Assembly (NCBI GenBank): GCA_934277695.1
Contig: CAKQVG010000008.1
Location: 1-64,000 of the forward strand
From: CAG-238 sp934277695
GTDB lineage: Bacteria > Bacillota > Clostridia > Peptostreptococcales > Anaerovoracaceae
Direction: 5' to 3'
DNA: 64,000 nt
Of the stretch, positions 9,304 to 17,536 are shown piece after piece. The notes under the pieces are model-generated. The model saw nothing but the letters and a program-made list of their open reading frames with translations. It ran no database searches and was not told where the DNA came from. Position numbers and translations under genes: made by a program. Every line of letters begins with the position of its first letter. The stretch's first letter is position 1.

Positions 9304-10488
9304 TCAGTGATGGAACAGCCGGATTCCGGTCATCGCCATCGTCATATGGTATTTATTGCAGGTTTCAATCACATTTTCGTCCCGCACCGAACCGCCCGGC
9401 TGCGCGATATAGGAAACGCCGCTCTTTGCAGCTCTCTCGATGTTGTCTCCAAATGGGAAGAAAGCATCGGATGCCAGACAGACGCCCTTGATTTTCGCCA
9501 GATACGCCCGCTGCTCTTCTTTGGTAAACGGCTGCGGTTTTACTGTAAACAAATGCTCCCAGTTTCCATCCGCCAGCACATCATCGCTGTCCTGTGAAAG
9601 ATAGATGTCAATCGCGTTGTCTCTTTCCGGTCTTTTCACATCTTCGCGGAACGGAAGTCCCAGAACTCTCTCGCTCTGGCGCAGATGCCATAAGTCAGCC
9701 TTATCGCCCGCAAGTCTCGTGCAGTGGATTCTCGACTGCTGCCCGGCGCCCACGCCGATTGCCTGTCCGTCCGCCGCAAAGCAGACCGAATTGGACTGCG
9801 TGTATTTCAGTGTAATAAGTGCGATGATTAAATCCCGCTTTGCTTCCTGCGGAAGATCCTTATTTTCGGTTACGATTGTATTCAGCAGGGTTTCATCAAT
9901 TTTCAGATTGTTTCTGCCCTGCTCGAAGGTTATGCCGTAGACCTGCTTCTTTTCTACAGCCGCAGGGACATAAGCGGTATCAATTTTTATAATATTATAT
10001 GCCCCTTTTTTCTTTTTTTTCAAAATTTCCAGAGCTTCTTCGTCATAGTCCGGTGCAATGATGCCGTCGGAAACCTCGCGTGCAATCAGCCTCGCACAGG
10101 TCACATCGCATTTATCCGAAAGCGCGATAAAGTCACCGAACGAGCTCATCCGGTCGGTTCCTCTGGCTCTGGCATAAGCCGTTGCAATCGGTGATTCGTC
10201 CAGTCCCGGTATATCATCGGCAAAAACCGCCTTTTTCAGGTTTTCGCTCATTTTCACGCCGACTGCCGCCGAGGTCGGGCTGACATGCTTAAAAGATGCC
10301 GCCGCGCAGAGCCCTAAAGCTTCCTTGATTTCCTTTACAAGCTGCCAGCTGTTCATCGCATCGAGCAGATTGATATAGCCCGGTCTTCCGTTTAAAATTT
10401 CAATCGGAAGCTCTGCCCCGTTTTCCATATAGATCTTTGCCGGTTTTTGATTCGGATTGCATCCGTACTTCAATTCATATTCTTTCAT
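9304..10488 (-). CDS. Stand-alone AICAR formyltransferase
   Basis: Corresponds to the AICAR transformylase half of bifunctional PurH: it formylates AICAR with 10-formyl-THF to give FAICAR. 394 residues with no IMP cyclohydrolase (MGS-like) domain in front. The Lys-His active site is present (SFKHVSPTSAAVG), and it ends in the family-like MTGIRLFHH. Start taken at ATG 10488, which has AGGGGA at good spacing; a TTG five codons upstream is the alternative. The missing cyclohydrolase step is supplied by the PurO-type protein encoded 17 bases upstream. Together they replace purH. Confidence 0.93.
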   Translation of the reverse strand: MKEYELKYGCNPNQKPAKIYMENGAELPIEILNGRPGYINLLDAMNSWQLVKEIKEALGLCAAASFKHVSPTSAAVGVKMSENLKKAVFADDIPGLDESPIATAYARARGTDRMSSFGDFIALSDKCDVTCARLIAREVSDGIIAPDYDEEALEILKKKKKGAYNIIKIDTAYVPAAVEKKQVYGITFEQGRNNLKIDETLLNTIVTENKDLPQEAKRDLIIALITLKYTQSNSVCFAADGQAIGVGAGQQSRIHCTRLAGDKADLWHLRQSERVLGLPFREDVKRPERDNAIDIYLSQDSDDVLADGNWEHLFTVKPQPFTKEEQRAYLAKIKGVCLASDAFFPFGDNIERAAKSGVSYIAQPGGSVRDENVIETCNKYHMTMAMTGIRLFHH

Positions 10489-10505
10489 TTTCGTCCCCTG
10501 CAAAA

Positions 10506-11222
10506 TTATTTGTTTTTATTTATCATGCGGTCTTCTCTCGCCCCGTCAAGAAGACTCACAAAGCGCACAAAAAGCGAAATTTTATTGTTTTCATTCAGGT
10601 TTTCCCAGATCTCATCCGTAAAAGCGTCAATGTCACCCGGGATTTCGATTCGGCGCGGTTCCCCGCAAAATGTCGGCAGCGGATTTCCGTCCTGCTCATA
10701 AGTATGTATGAAATGACCGAGTCCCGCTTCTGCCGTGTAGTTATAGAAATAGCGCGCGCACTCCCCGCCTTCCGCATCCATGCTCTTCAAAATGCTCATC
10801 TGGTAGGAAAGCGTCACTCCGAAAGTCATAACCGCGCTGATTCTTGGCGTGAAATTCGGCGCGTCAGGCTCGAAGCATCTTGTCGCAAGCGCTTCTTCTA
10901 CGCTCTTTCCGTCTTTGAGAAAGTTATATATCGTGTCCGTTTGGTCTCCGTTTGTCACGATGAGACGATTATCCAGCTTTCTGATTGGCGAATAGATGAT
11001 GAGGGACGGGTCTTCCACCTTGGAAGCGTCAAAAGGATAGATGGTCACATTTTCCTCTTTGGCTTCAAAAACACGGTTTCTCGAATTTTCGCTTCTTCCC
11101 ATGATGAAATAGGCCGTAACTGCCTTCGTTCCATCCGCGCTCTTCCCGCAGACGATTCCTCTTCCCGGATAGCTGTTTTCCCGCAAAATTTCCGCGAGAG
11201 AGTTTTTTTCGTATCGATTCAT
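10506..11222 (-). CDS. purO: IMP cyclohydrolase, PurO type
   Basis: 238 residues similar to the IMP cyclohydrolase (PurO) family known first from methanogenic archaea; it would close FAICAR to IMP, the last step of the pathway. Visible features: a start MNRYEKNSLAEIL, then NSYPGRGIVCGKSADGT and AYFIMGRSENSRNRVF, followed by a long alpha/beta body. Start at 11222 is fixed by an ATGA overlap with the purN stop. A longer in-frame reading back to 11648 runs through purN and is a shadow. The position right before a stand-alone AICAR transformylase supports the assignment. The family call is from recognition, not a search. Confidence 0.88.
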   Translation of the reverse strand: MNRYEKNSLAEILRENSYPGRGIVCGKSADGTKAVTAYFIMGRSENSRNRVFEAKEENVTIYPFDASKVEDPSLIIYSPIRKLDNRLIVTNGDQTDTIYNFLKDGKSVEEALATRCFEPDAPNFTPRISAVMTFGVTLSYQMSILKSMDAEGGECARYFYNYTAEAGLGHFIHTYEQDGNPLPTFCGEPRRIEIPGDIDAFTDEIWENLNENNKISLFVRFVSLLDGAREDRMINKNK

Positions 11223-11839
11223 ATTGCGTCCTTTCTGTTTTCCAGTATCGTCCGGCACACTTTTTCCGCCGCAGCGGGAAGAAGTACCCACTCTGCTTCC
11301 TCCATCACGCGTCTTTGGAGGGTCTGCGGTGTGTCGCCTTCCTCGACTGCAACCGCTTTCTGCATGAGAATGCGTCCGCCATCGGGAACTTCGTTGACAA
11401 AATGCACGGTCGCCCCGGTCACTTTTACGCCGTAAGCAAGCGCCGCTTCGTGTACTTTCAGTCCGTAAAAGCCTTTCCCGCAGAATGACGGAATCAGAGA
11501 CGGATGAATGTTGAGAATCCGCTCCGGATACTGCGCGGTGAAGCCCTCCGTCAAAATATTCAAAAATCCTGCCAAAATAATTAAATCGATTTTTTCCTCC
11601 TTGAGGAGCTTCAAAATCTTCTCTTCGAACTCCTGCTGGGAACTGCATTTTTTATAAGGCACTGCTTCCGCCCGGATTCCTGCCTTTTCAGCGCGGGTAA
11701 GCGCATAGGCATCCTCGTTTCCGGAAACGACAAGCACGATTTTCCCATTTTTCAGAATGCCGCTGCTTTGCGCATCAATCAGCGCCTGCAGATTCGTGCC
11801 GCCGCCCGATACCAGTACCGCAATTTTTGCTTTTACCAT
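11219..11839 (-). CDS. purN: Phosphoribosylglycinamide formyltransferase
   Basis: Folate-dependent GAR transformylase (step 3), 206 residues. The N-terminal VSGGGTNLQAL phosphate loop and the catalytic set Asn/His/Asp are visible in NIHPSLIPSF (around residue 107) and HFVNEVPDGG (around residue 140). Overlaps purM by seven bases upstream and the IMP cyclohydrolase gene by four bases (ATGA) downstream, so the three are probably translationally coupled. Confidence 0.96.
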   Translation of the reverse strand: MVKAKIAVLVSGGGTNLQALIDAQSSGILKNGKIVLVVSGNEDAYALTRAEKAGIRAEAVPYKKCSSQQEFEEKILKLLKEEKIDLIILAGFLNILTEGFTAQYPERILNIHPSLIPSFCGKGFYGLKVHEAALAYGVKVTGATVHFVNEVPDGGRILMQKAVAVEEGDTPQTLQRRVMEEAEWVLLPAAAEKVCRTILENRKDAI

Positions 11840-12882
11840 AATTCCACCTTTTCGCTGCCGGAAGCTGCAGAGACGATTTCGCCCATGATATAGGCGTCTT
11901 CCCCGTTTTCCTTCAGTATTGCAAGTGCTTTTTCCGCGTCTTCTGCCGAAACGACTACGCTCATGCCCACGCCCATGTTAAAGGTGTTGAACATGTCTCT
12001 TTCCGGAATCTCGCCTGTCTTTGCAATCAAATCGAAAATCGGAAGAACGCGTACACTGTCCTTTTTTATCTTCGCGCAAAGTCCGTCCGGAATGCTGCGC
12101 GGAATATTCTCATAGAAGCCGCCGCCTGTGATGTGCGAAACGGCTTTGACCTGCACCTTCTCGAAAAGCGCAAGCATCGGCTTTACATAAATTTTCGTAG
12201 GCGCAAGCAACGCTTCGCCAAGAGATTTTCCGTCAAGCTCTGCAAGCGGCATGCGGATGTCTGCATTTTCGATGTCGAAAACTTTGCGTACAAGGGAGAA
12301 TCCGTTGGAATGAACACCGCTCGAAGGCAGCGCAATTACGATGTCTCCTTCTTTCATCGTCTTATAGTCGATAATCTTAGCCTTATCAACCACGCCGACT
12401 GAAAATCCCGCAAGATCATATTCGTCTACCGGATAAAATCCCGGCATTTCTGCGGTTTCACCGCCTACAAGCGCCGCACCGGACTGCACGCATCCCTCTG
12501 CGATTCCTGAAACGATTTCTGCAATTCTTTCCGGAACATTCTTTCCGCAGGCAATATAATCGAGGAAAAGCAGCGGCTTCGCGCCGCAGCAGATGATATC
12601 GTTGACGCACATCGCCACGCAGTCGATTCCGACGGTATCATGCTTATCCATCAAAAACGCAAGTTTCAGCTTCGTTCCCACGCCGTCGGTTCCGCTGACA
12701 AGCACCGGCTTCGTAATTCCGGTTAAATCGAGCTCGAACAGTCCTCCGAAGCCTCCAATGCCGGAAAGCATTCCGCTCGTCATTGTTCTTGCAATATGTG
12801 TTTTCATCAGTTCCACGGCGCGATATCCTGCTGTGATGTCCACGCCTGCCTTTGCATAGCTGTCTGATTTTGAATTATTCAT
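11833..12882 (-). CDS. purM: Phosphoribosylformylglycinamidine cyclo-ligase
   Basis: AIR synthetase, closing FGAM to AIR with ATP (step 5). 349 residues, standard length. Typical N-terminal YAKAGVDITAG, the GTDGVGTKLKLAF nucleotide segment, the GGETAEMPG loop and a late HITGGGFYENIPR. Three bases separate it from purF upstream, and it overlaps purN downstream. Confidence 0.97.
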   Translation of the reverse strand: MNNSKSDSYAKAGVDITAGYRAVELMKTHIARTMTSGMLSGIGGFGGLFELDLTGITKPVLVSGTDGVGTKLKLAFLMDKHDTVGIDCVAMCVNDIICCGAKPLLFLDYIACGKNVPERIAEIVSGIAEGCVQSGAALVGGETAEMPGFYPVDEYDLAGFSVGVVDKAKIIDYKTMKEGDIVIALPSSGVHSNGFSLVRKVFDIENADIRMPLAELDGKSLGEALLAPTKIYVKPMLALFEKVQVKAVSHITGGGFYENIPRSIPDGLCAKIKKDSVRVLPIFDLIAKTGEIPERDMFNTFNMGVGMSVVVSAEDAEKALAILKENGEDAYIMGEIVSAASGSEKVELW

Positions 12883-12885
12883 TGT

Positions 12886-14310
12886 TTATTCCTTTCCGTT
12901 CCAACAGTAAGTGCAGAGCTTGCATGGCTCGATTCCGATGGCTTCCGATATGCCCTCAAGGGTCTGATAATCGAGAGAATCAAAGTGCAGGCGTTCACTG
13001 ATATTCTTTCTGAGCGCCTTGCCTCTTTCTGTTCTTCCGTCAATATATTCTTCAATATAATTTGTTGCTGTTTTTCCTTCCAGCTCAAACATCGCTCGTC
13101 TTGCGATCAAATCCATCTCAGAATTGCTTCTTGAGAAGTTTAGAAATTTGCACCCATACATAATCGGCGGACAAGCTGACCGCATATGAACTTCCTTCGC
13201 ACCGTTTTCGTAAAGAAATTCCACCGTCTCCCGAAGCTGAGTTCCTCGAACGATGCTGTCGTCCACAAGTAAAAGCTTTTTGCCTTCAATCAGCTCGTGA
13301 ACCGGTATCATCTTCATTTTTGCGACCATGTTTCTTTCCTGCTGTCCAATCGGCATGAAACTCCGCGGCCATGTGGGGGTATATTTGATAAATGGACGGG
13401 CAAATGGGATTCCACTCTCATTCGCATATCCAATCGCATGAGGAGTTCCGGAGTCAGGCACTCCGCTGACGAAATCAATGTCGGATATGATACTGTTTTT
13501 CTTGTCCGTCTTAGCTAAAATCCTTCCGTTACGGTTACGCATGATTTCCACATTCACGCCTTCGTATTTGGAAGTCGGATAACCATAATAAGTCCAAAGA
13601 AACGCACAAATCTTCATTTCTTTACCGCCTGCATCGAGAGTTTCTGTGCTGTCTGCGGTGATTTTCACAATCTCTGCCGGATTCAACTCTTTAAAATCTT
13701 CATACCCAAGCTTACGATATGCAAAGGATTCAAACGAAACGCAGTATCCGTCCTCATTTTTTCCGATCAGAACCGGAAGTCTTCCGACTTTATCACGGGC
13801 AGCAATTAAACTCCCGTCTTCCAGCAAAATCAATATGGAAATGGACCCCTCAATCTTTTTGTGCACAAATCTAATTCCCTCTTCAAAACTTTCTTTTTGA
13901 TTAATCAAAGCTGCAACAAGCTCCGTAGCATTGATTTTTCCTCCTGTATAAGCCTCAAAGTGACCGTTTCCTTTTTCTAAAAACTCTTTTGCAAGTTCTT
14001 CTGCATTTCGAATCAATCCTATCGTTGTAATTGCAAATATTCCAAGCTTCGAACGAATCAAAATCGGCTGCGGATCCGCATCACTTATGCATCCGATACA
14101 TCCGGTTCCTTTCATTTCTTCCGTAATTCCCTCGAATTTGGTTCGAAACGGCGAATTTTCAATATTATGTATCTCACGCCGGAATCCTGTATCCGTGCCG
14201 GCCGCCGCCATGCCGGCTCTTCGCGTTCCCAAATGTGAATGATAGTCTGTTCCGAAAAAAACATCCGGGACTACATTCCTTTTGGATACGGCTCCAAAGA
14301 AACCACCCAA
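12886..14310 (-). CDS. purF: Amidophosphoribosyltransferase-like, glutaminase-defective
   Basis: First enzyme of the pathway, making phosphoribosylamine from PRPP. 474 residues. The C-terminal phosphoribosyltransferase half is well kept (LLVDDSIVRGTQ near residue 335), and late cysteines (CKLCTYC) match those that hold an Fe-S cluster in Gram-positive PurF. The N-terminal glutaminase half keeps the fold (SHLGTRRAGMAA) but begins MGGFFG instead of (M)CG-FG, so the N-terminal nucleophile Cys is Gly; the oxyanion-hole HNG segment is also replaced (TIGLIRN). Start is TTG at 14310 behind GGAGG with 7 nt spacing. No Cys lies between it and the in-frame TAG upstream, so no other start restores one. 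It may use free ammonia. I recall similar Cys-less PurF proteins in Bacteroides, so the variant is probably a family rather than an error. Confidence 0.92.
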   Translation of the reverse strand: MGGFFGAVSKRNVVPDVFFGTDYHSHLGTRRAGMAAAGTDTGFRREIHNIENSPFRTKFEGITEEMKGTGCIGCISDADPQPILIRSKLGIFAITTIGLIRNAEELAKEFLEKGNGHFEAYTGGKINATELVAALINQKESFEEGIRFVHKKIEGSISILILLEDGSLIAARDKVGRLPVLIGKNEDGYCVSFESFAYRKLGYEDFKELNPAEIVKITADSTETLDAGGKEMKICAFLWTYYGYPTSKYEGVNVEIMRNRNGRILAKTDKKNSIISDIDFVSGVPDSGTPHAIGYANESGIPFARPFIKYTPTWPRSFMPIGQQERNMVAKMKMIPVHELIEGKKLLLVDDSIVRGTQLRETVEFLYENGAKEVHMRSACPPIMYGCKFLNFSRSNSEMDLIARRAMFELEGKTATNYIEEYIDGRTERGKALRKNISERLHFDSLDYQTLEGISEAIGIEPCKLCTYCWNGKE

Positions 14311-14349
14311 TGTTACACCTCCGTTTTCTTTCTATGCCTCAATGATAAT

Positions 14350-15036
14350 TTATGCGAAGAATAATTTGGAAAGTGTCATTGGATCAATGTACTTACCGTC
14401 CTTATATACTCGCATATTTCCGGAAGCAATTTCATCAATCAGCATTACTTTTCCATCCTTGTCATAGCCAAATTCAAACTTGATGTCATAGAGCACCAGC
14501 CCCTTTTGTTCTAAATCATCAGCAACAATCTGCGTAATCTTCTGTGTCATTTCTTTGATATCTTCATACTGCTCCGCTGTCATAATGCCGAGAACAATCA
14601 AACCGTCCTTGGTTACGAGCGGATCATTCTTTTCATCATTTTTGAAAGTTGTTTCTACATAATCCGGAAGAGCTGCACCTTCTTCAATGTATTCCCCATA
14701 GCGGCGTATAAAGCTTCCCACTGCCCTACGACGGCAAATAACTTCCAGGCCGTTCCCGAATACTTTGGCCGGAAGAACCTCCATCGTTGTTTCTTGCGAA
14801 TCAGCGTTGACAAAATGGGTTTTGATACCTGCTGCATTGATTTTTTCAAAGAAATAGGTTGACATTCTGAGATTTACATCTCCTACGCCTTCAATCGTAA
14901 GCCCTACCGAATTTTCGCCCGGATCAAACACACCATCTCTACCTGTGCAATCATCCTTAAACTTTAAAAGAAAGTTCCCGTTTTCCATCTCAAATACATT
15001 TTTGGTCTTTCCTGTGTACACTAATTTCTTGCTCAT
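14350..15036 (-). CDS. purC: SAICAR synthetase
   Basis: Joins aspartate to CAIR with ATP (step 7). 228 residues from ATG 15036, preceded by GGAGG at 7 nt; an upstream in-frame Met at 15054 lacks such a site. Family motifs visible: YTGKTKNVFE at the start, VICRRRAVGSFIRRYG in the middle, and KFEFGYDKDGKVMLIDE near the end. The start overlaps the purE stop as ATGA. purB, needed next, is not in the window. Confidence 0.97.
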   Translation of the reverse strand: MSKKLVYTGKTKNVFEMENGNFLLKFKDDCTGRDGVFDPGENSVGLTIEGVGDVNLRMSTYFFEKINAAGIKTHFVNADSQETTMEVLPAKVFGNGLEVICRRRAVGSFIRRYGEYIEEGAALPDYVETTFKNDEKNDPLVTKDGLIVLGIMTAEQYEDIKEMTQKITQIVADDLEQKGLVLYDIKFEFGYDKDGKVMLIDEIASGNMRVYKDGKYIDPMTLSKLFFA

Positions 15037-15533
15037 TTTGTTCCTCCGTTCCATTTTTCTTCAATTTTGTGGTTTTTTTCTAAAACTGCTTCTTTGGCCT
15101 CTATGCGCTTTTTCAAAAGCAGCTGTGCAAGCTTTTCATCGGATACCGCTAAAATTTCCGCGGCAAGGATTGCTGCATTGGCAGCAGCATCGATTCCTAC
15201 GGTTGCCACCGGAATTCCCGGCGGCATCTGAACGGTCGACAGAAGTGCATCCATTCCCTCCAGCGAAGAGTTTACCGGCACGCCGATAACCGGCAGCGTC
15301 GTGTTCGCCGCAATCACACCTGCCAAGTGTGCCGCCTTACCGGCAATTCCGATTAATGCGTCAAATCCGTTTTGGCGGGCTTCTTTTGCGAATCGAATTG
15401 TTTCTTCCGGGGTGCGATGTGCTGAATAGACATGCACCTCGTAATTAATCCCATACTCCGCAAGTTTTTCGATTGCTTTTTCGGCAATTGGAAGGTCGCT
15501 GTCCGAACCCATGATAATTCCAATTTTGTTCAT
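15033..15533 (-). CDS. purE: 5-(carboxyamino)imidazole ribonucleotide mutase / AIR carboxylase
   Basis: Carboxylates AIR to CAIR, directly or through N5-CAIR. 166 residues with the GSDSDLP phosphate loop, SAHRTPE and a GKAAHLAGVIAA segment. No purK is present in the operon, so either purK is elsewhere or this PurE works with CO2 directly; I cannot decide from sequence. First gene of the operon, about 70 bases behind the riboswitch, with a good GGAGG site. Confidence 0.95.
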   Translation of the reverse strand: MNKIGIIMGSDSDLPIAEKAIEKLAEYGINYEVHVYSAHRTPEETIRFAKEARQNGFDALIGIAGKAAHLAGVIAANTTLPVIGVPVNSSLEGMDALLSTVQMPPGIPVATVGIDAAANAAILAAEILAVSDEKLAQLLLKKRIEAKEAVLEKNHKIEEKWNGGTK

Positions 15534-15557
15534 ACATTTTCCTCCGTTTTTTTAACT

Positions 15558-15602
15558 AAAAAAGGGCATATTCATCCCCCAAATAAGGGAACAAATACGC
15601 CC
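15558..15602 (-). terminator. Attenuator hairpin under the ZTP riboswitch
   Basis: On the minus strand GGGCGTATTTGTTCCC pairs with GGGGGATGAATATGCCC across a TTATTT loop and is followed by TTTTTT (15563-15558). Its 5' arm begins inside the conserved CTGGGC end of the aptamer, so ligand binding should stop it forming and switch transcription on. Confidence 0.85.
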
Positions 15603-15668
15603 AGACGGTCGACATTTAAACTTCTTGCTCCCTTGCGGTTATCCGCATTTCCGTCAGTCACAAAAAGC
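15598..15668 (-). promoter_or_regulatory. ZTP (pfl) riboswitch aptamer upstream of purE
   Basis: The minus-strand leader contains GTGACTGACGG, then the small hairpin GCGGATAACCGC, AGGGAGC, and after a linker the hallmark CCGTCTGGGC. ACGG in the first part pairs with CCGT in the last, the pseudoknotted layout of the pfl/ZTP motif, which senses ZMP/ZTP (AICAR nucleotides) when 10-formyl-THF is short. It controls an operon containing two folate-dependent formyltransferases, as expected. The adjoining terminator makes it an on-switch. Confidence 0.92.
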
Positions 15669-15703
15669 TGTTCTCTTTCATTTTCAATAACTTATCTGCT
15701 TGT

Positions 15704-15732
15704 ATTGTATCAAATCACTCAAAAGATTTCAA
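15704..15732 (-). promoter_or_regulatory. Sigma-A promoter of the purine operon
   Basis: Minus-strand TTGAAA (15732-15727), 17 bp spacer, TACAAT (15709-15704), about 40 bases before the riboswitch. It lies in the 230-base gap between the amidohydrolase stop and purE. Confidence 0.85.
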
Positions 15733-15763
15733 GCCTAAAAATATAGTTATTTTTTTCACTTGC

Positions 15764-17137
15764 TCATGGTTCAAATTTTTGTTTGCAGAATGAAATAAAT
15801 CTTCCTTCGCGTTCGCTTACATTCTCACCGTGTGCAATCGCCGTGTTACCGTTTATGATAACATAATCGATTCCTTCCGGACGGGAAAGCTGCGTGAAGT
15901 CTGCCTTGTCGATGATTGTTTCAGGGTCAAAGATTGTGATGTCTGCATCACATCCGACCTCAATCCTGCCCTTGCCGTCAAGTTCGAGCCTTTTTGCCGG
16001 CTCAAGTGTGATTTTGCGAAGGGCATCGATGAGCGGAAGTGCCTTCTCTTCTCTTACATATTTGCCGAGCACTCTTGGGAATGTGCCGGCCGCTCTCGGA
16101 TGTCCGCCCCCGTTATTGATAATCGCGTCGCTTGCGACCATGCCGTTTTTGTTCACGATTGCCGCCGTGATTTCGTCCTCATTCATGACTGCAGCAACTG
16201 CCAGCATATTCGGATACTTTTCTCTTGCTTCCCTGAAAATCTCTTCCGTGCAGTAAACATTCTTAAACGGCTCGTCCGTGAGGAGAATGTCACTGTAGTC
16301 CTTGCCCCACTGCTCCAGGCATCCGTCCTCGAATACGGCGGAGCCGATTTCCGTCGAAAATGCGTTATACGGATAGGTATCGTAGTTGAGTCTCGGGTTC
16401 TTTTCCATTGCCGCGTTGATGCATTCCAAAGCCTCTTTCATGCTTCCGGTCGCCGAGCAGCTGGAAAGGTGGGAAATCTGGAATTTCTGCGGAATTTCAA
16501 GAGCAAAACGAATCATTTCTTCCACCGGGAAAAGATCGTCCTTCTTGGTTTCATCACGATAATGTGCAGACACTAAAAGATGTGGATTGTCCGAAACTCT
16601 TACCGCATTCAGCATTTCGTCGAATGTGATTCCCGGATCGTACTCGATTCCGAAGGAAATGCCGTAAGCACCTTCTGCGAGTTCACGCTTCATAATTTCC
16701 GCAAGCTCGTCCATCTGCTTCTGTGAAGGGTGCGCGTATCTTCCGATTCCCATAGCGGTGCGGTACTGGTTATAGCCCGCAAGCATAACATAGTTTACCG
16801 GGCTTCCTCCCAGTTCTTCAATGATCTGCTTGAATTCCGCCAGCGGCTGATACATAACGCCGCAGTTTCCGCCCACGGCTGTCGTAACGCCCATTTCCAT
16901 CATCATTCTCGCGATTACGAATTTCTTGCCTTCCTTGCGGAAGTTCTCTTCATGCATATGGATGTCGATAAAGCCCGGAGAGACCACCTTGCCCTTTGCG
17001 TCGATGATTTCCGCAGCTTCCGGCTGTTTGCTTCCGATAAAAGCGATTTTCCCGTCCTTGATGCCGATATTGGCATTTTTCATCTTCTTCTCATTAAAAT
17101 CAGGATATAATCCGTTCACAATAATTTTATCCAACAT
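15764..17137 (-). CDS. N-acyl-D-amino-acid deacylase-like amidohydrolase
   Basis: 457-residue metal-dependent amidohydrolase. The N-terminal beta domain leads into SPGFIDIHMHEE (metal-binding HxH, residues about 57-62). Later HYRDE (residue about 193), QISHLSSC and GGGHPRAAGTFPRVLG resemble D-aminoacylases/N-acyl-D-Glu or D-Asp deacylases, which free D-amino acids from N-acyl forms. The C-terminal GRIEVGCDADITIFDP is the usual end of the composite beta domain. Dihydroorotase- or dipeptidase-like specificity cannot be excluded. Ribosome binding site AGAGGGTG before ATG. It has a gap on both sides and is probably transcribed alone. Confidence 0.82.
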   Translation of the reverse strand: MLDKIIVNGLYPDFNEKKMKNANIGIKDGKIAFIGSKQPEAAEIIDAKGKVVSPGFIDIHMHEENFRKEGKKFVIARMMMEMGVTTAVGGNCGVMYQPLAEFKQIIEELGGSPVNYVMLAGYNQYRTAMGIGRYAHPSQKQMDELAEIMKRELAEGAYGISFGIEYDPGITFDEMLNAVRVSDNPHLLVSAHYRDETKKDDLFPVEEMIRFALEIPQKFQISHLSSCSATGSMKEALECINAAMEKNPRLNYDTYPYNAFSTEIGSAVFEDGCLEQWGKDYSDILLTDEPFKNVYCTEEIFREAREKYPNMLAVAAVMNEDEITAAIVNKNGMVASDAIINNGGGHPRAAGTFPRVLGKYVREEKALPLIDALRKITLEPAKRLELDGKGRIEVGCDADITIFDPETIIDKADFTQLSRPEGIDYVIINGNTAIAHGENVSEREGRFISFCKQKFEP

Positions 17138-17179
17138 GTTGTCACCCTCTTTCTGTATGCTTCTATAGAAAATTTAACT

Positions 17180-17212
17180 AAAAAATCCGCAAAGAATCAC
17201 TCTGCGGATTTT
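17180..17212 (-). terminator. Terminator of rpmB
   Basis: Stem AAAATCCGCA (182-191 of this kilobase) / TGCGGATTTT (203-212), followed on the minus strand by TTTTTT, just past the rpmB stop. Confidence 0.88.
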
Positions 17213-17222
17213 CATTCATAAA

Positions 17223-17417
17223 TTAAATGGCACGGTTTACTTTATTCGATCTGATGCATCTTGTGCATACGTTTGCTCTTCTAACTGTTCCGTTTTCATC
17301 AGCAACTCTTACAGTCTGAATGTTAGCGTTCCATTTTCTTCTTGTATGTCTTACGGAATGGGATATGCTGTTTCCAGATACTTGACCTTTTCCGCAAATT
17401 TCGCATTTTCTTGACAT
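17223..17417 (-). CDS. rpmB: 50S ribosomal protein L28
   Basis: Small large-subunit ribosomal protein, 64 residues. Typical MSRKCEICGKG start and SHSVRHTRRKW core. It has two CxxC pairs (Cys5/8 and Cys52/55), so it is the zinc-binding form of L28. Excellent AAAGGAGGTG site. Single-gene transcript between its own promoter and terminator. Confidence 0.97.
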   Translation of the reverse strand: MSRKCEICGKGQVSGNSISHSVRHTRRKWNANIQTVRVADENGTVRRANVCTRCIRSNKVNRAI

Positions 17418-17490
17418 TTACCGCACCTCCTTTAGTATATTAAGCTTGACGCATTTCGTTTTAAATTGGGTTCACACTCGAACACAAGCC

Positions 17491-17519
17491 ATTATACCAC
17501 ATGGCAAGGCTTGTTTCAA
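17491..17519 (-). promoter_or_regulatory. Promoter of rpmB
   Basis: Minus-strand TTGAAA (17519-17514), 17 bp, TATAAT (17496-17491): a near-consensus sigma-A promoter, fitting a highly expressed ribosomal gene. The untranslated leader is about 65 bases. Confidence 0.88.
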
Positions 17520-17536
17520 GCGATTTTTTATGATTC

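Noticed and set aside
17509..17521. GCTTG/CAAGC hairpin followed by T6 on the plus strand
   Set aside because: No plus-strand gene ends there; it overlaps the -35 of rpmB and is probably incidental.
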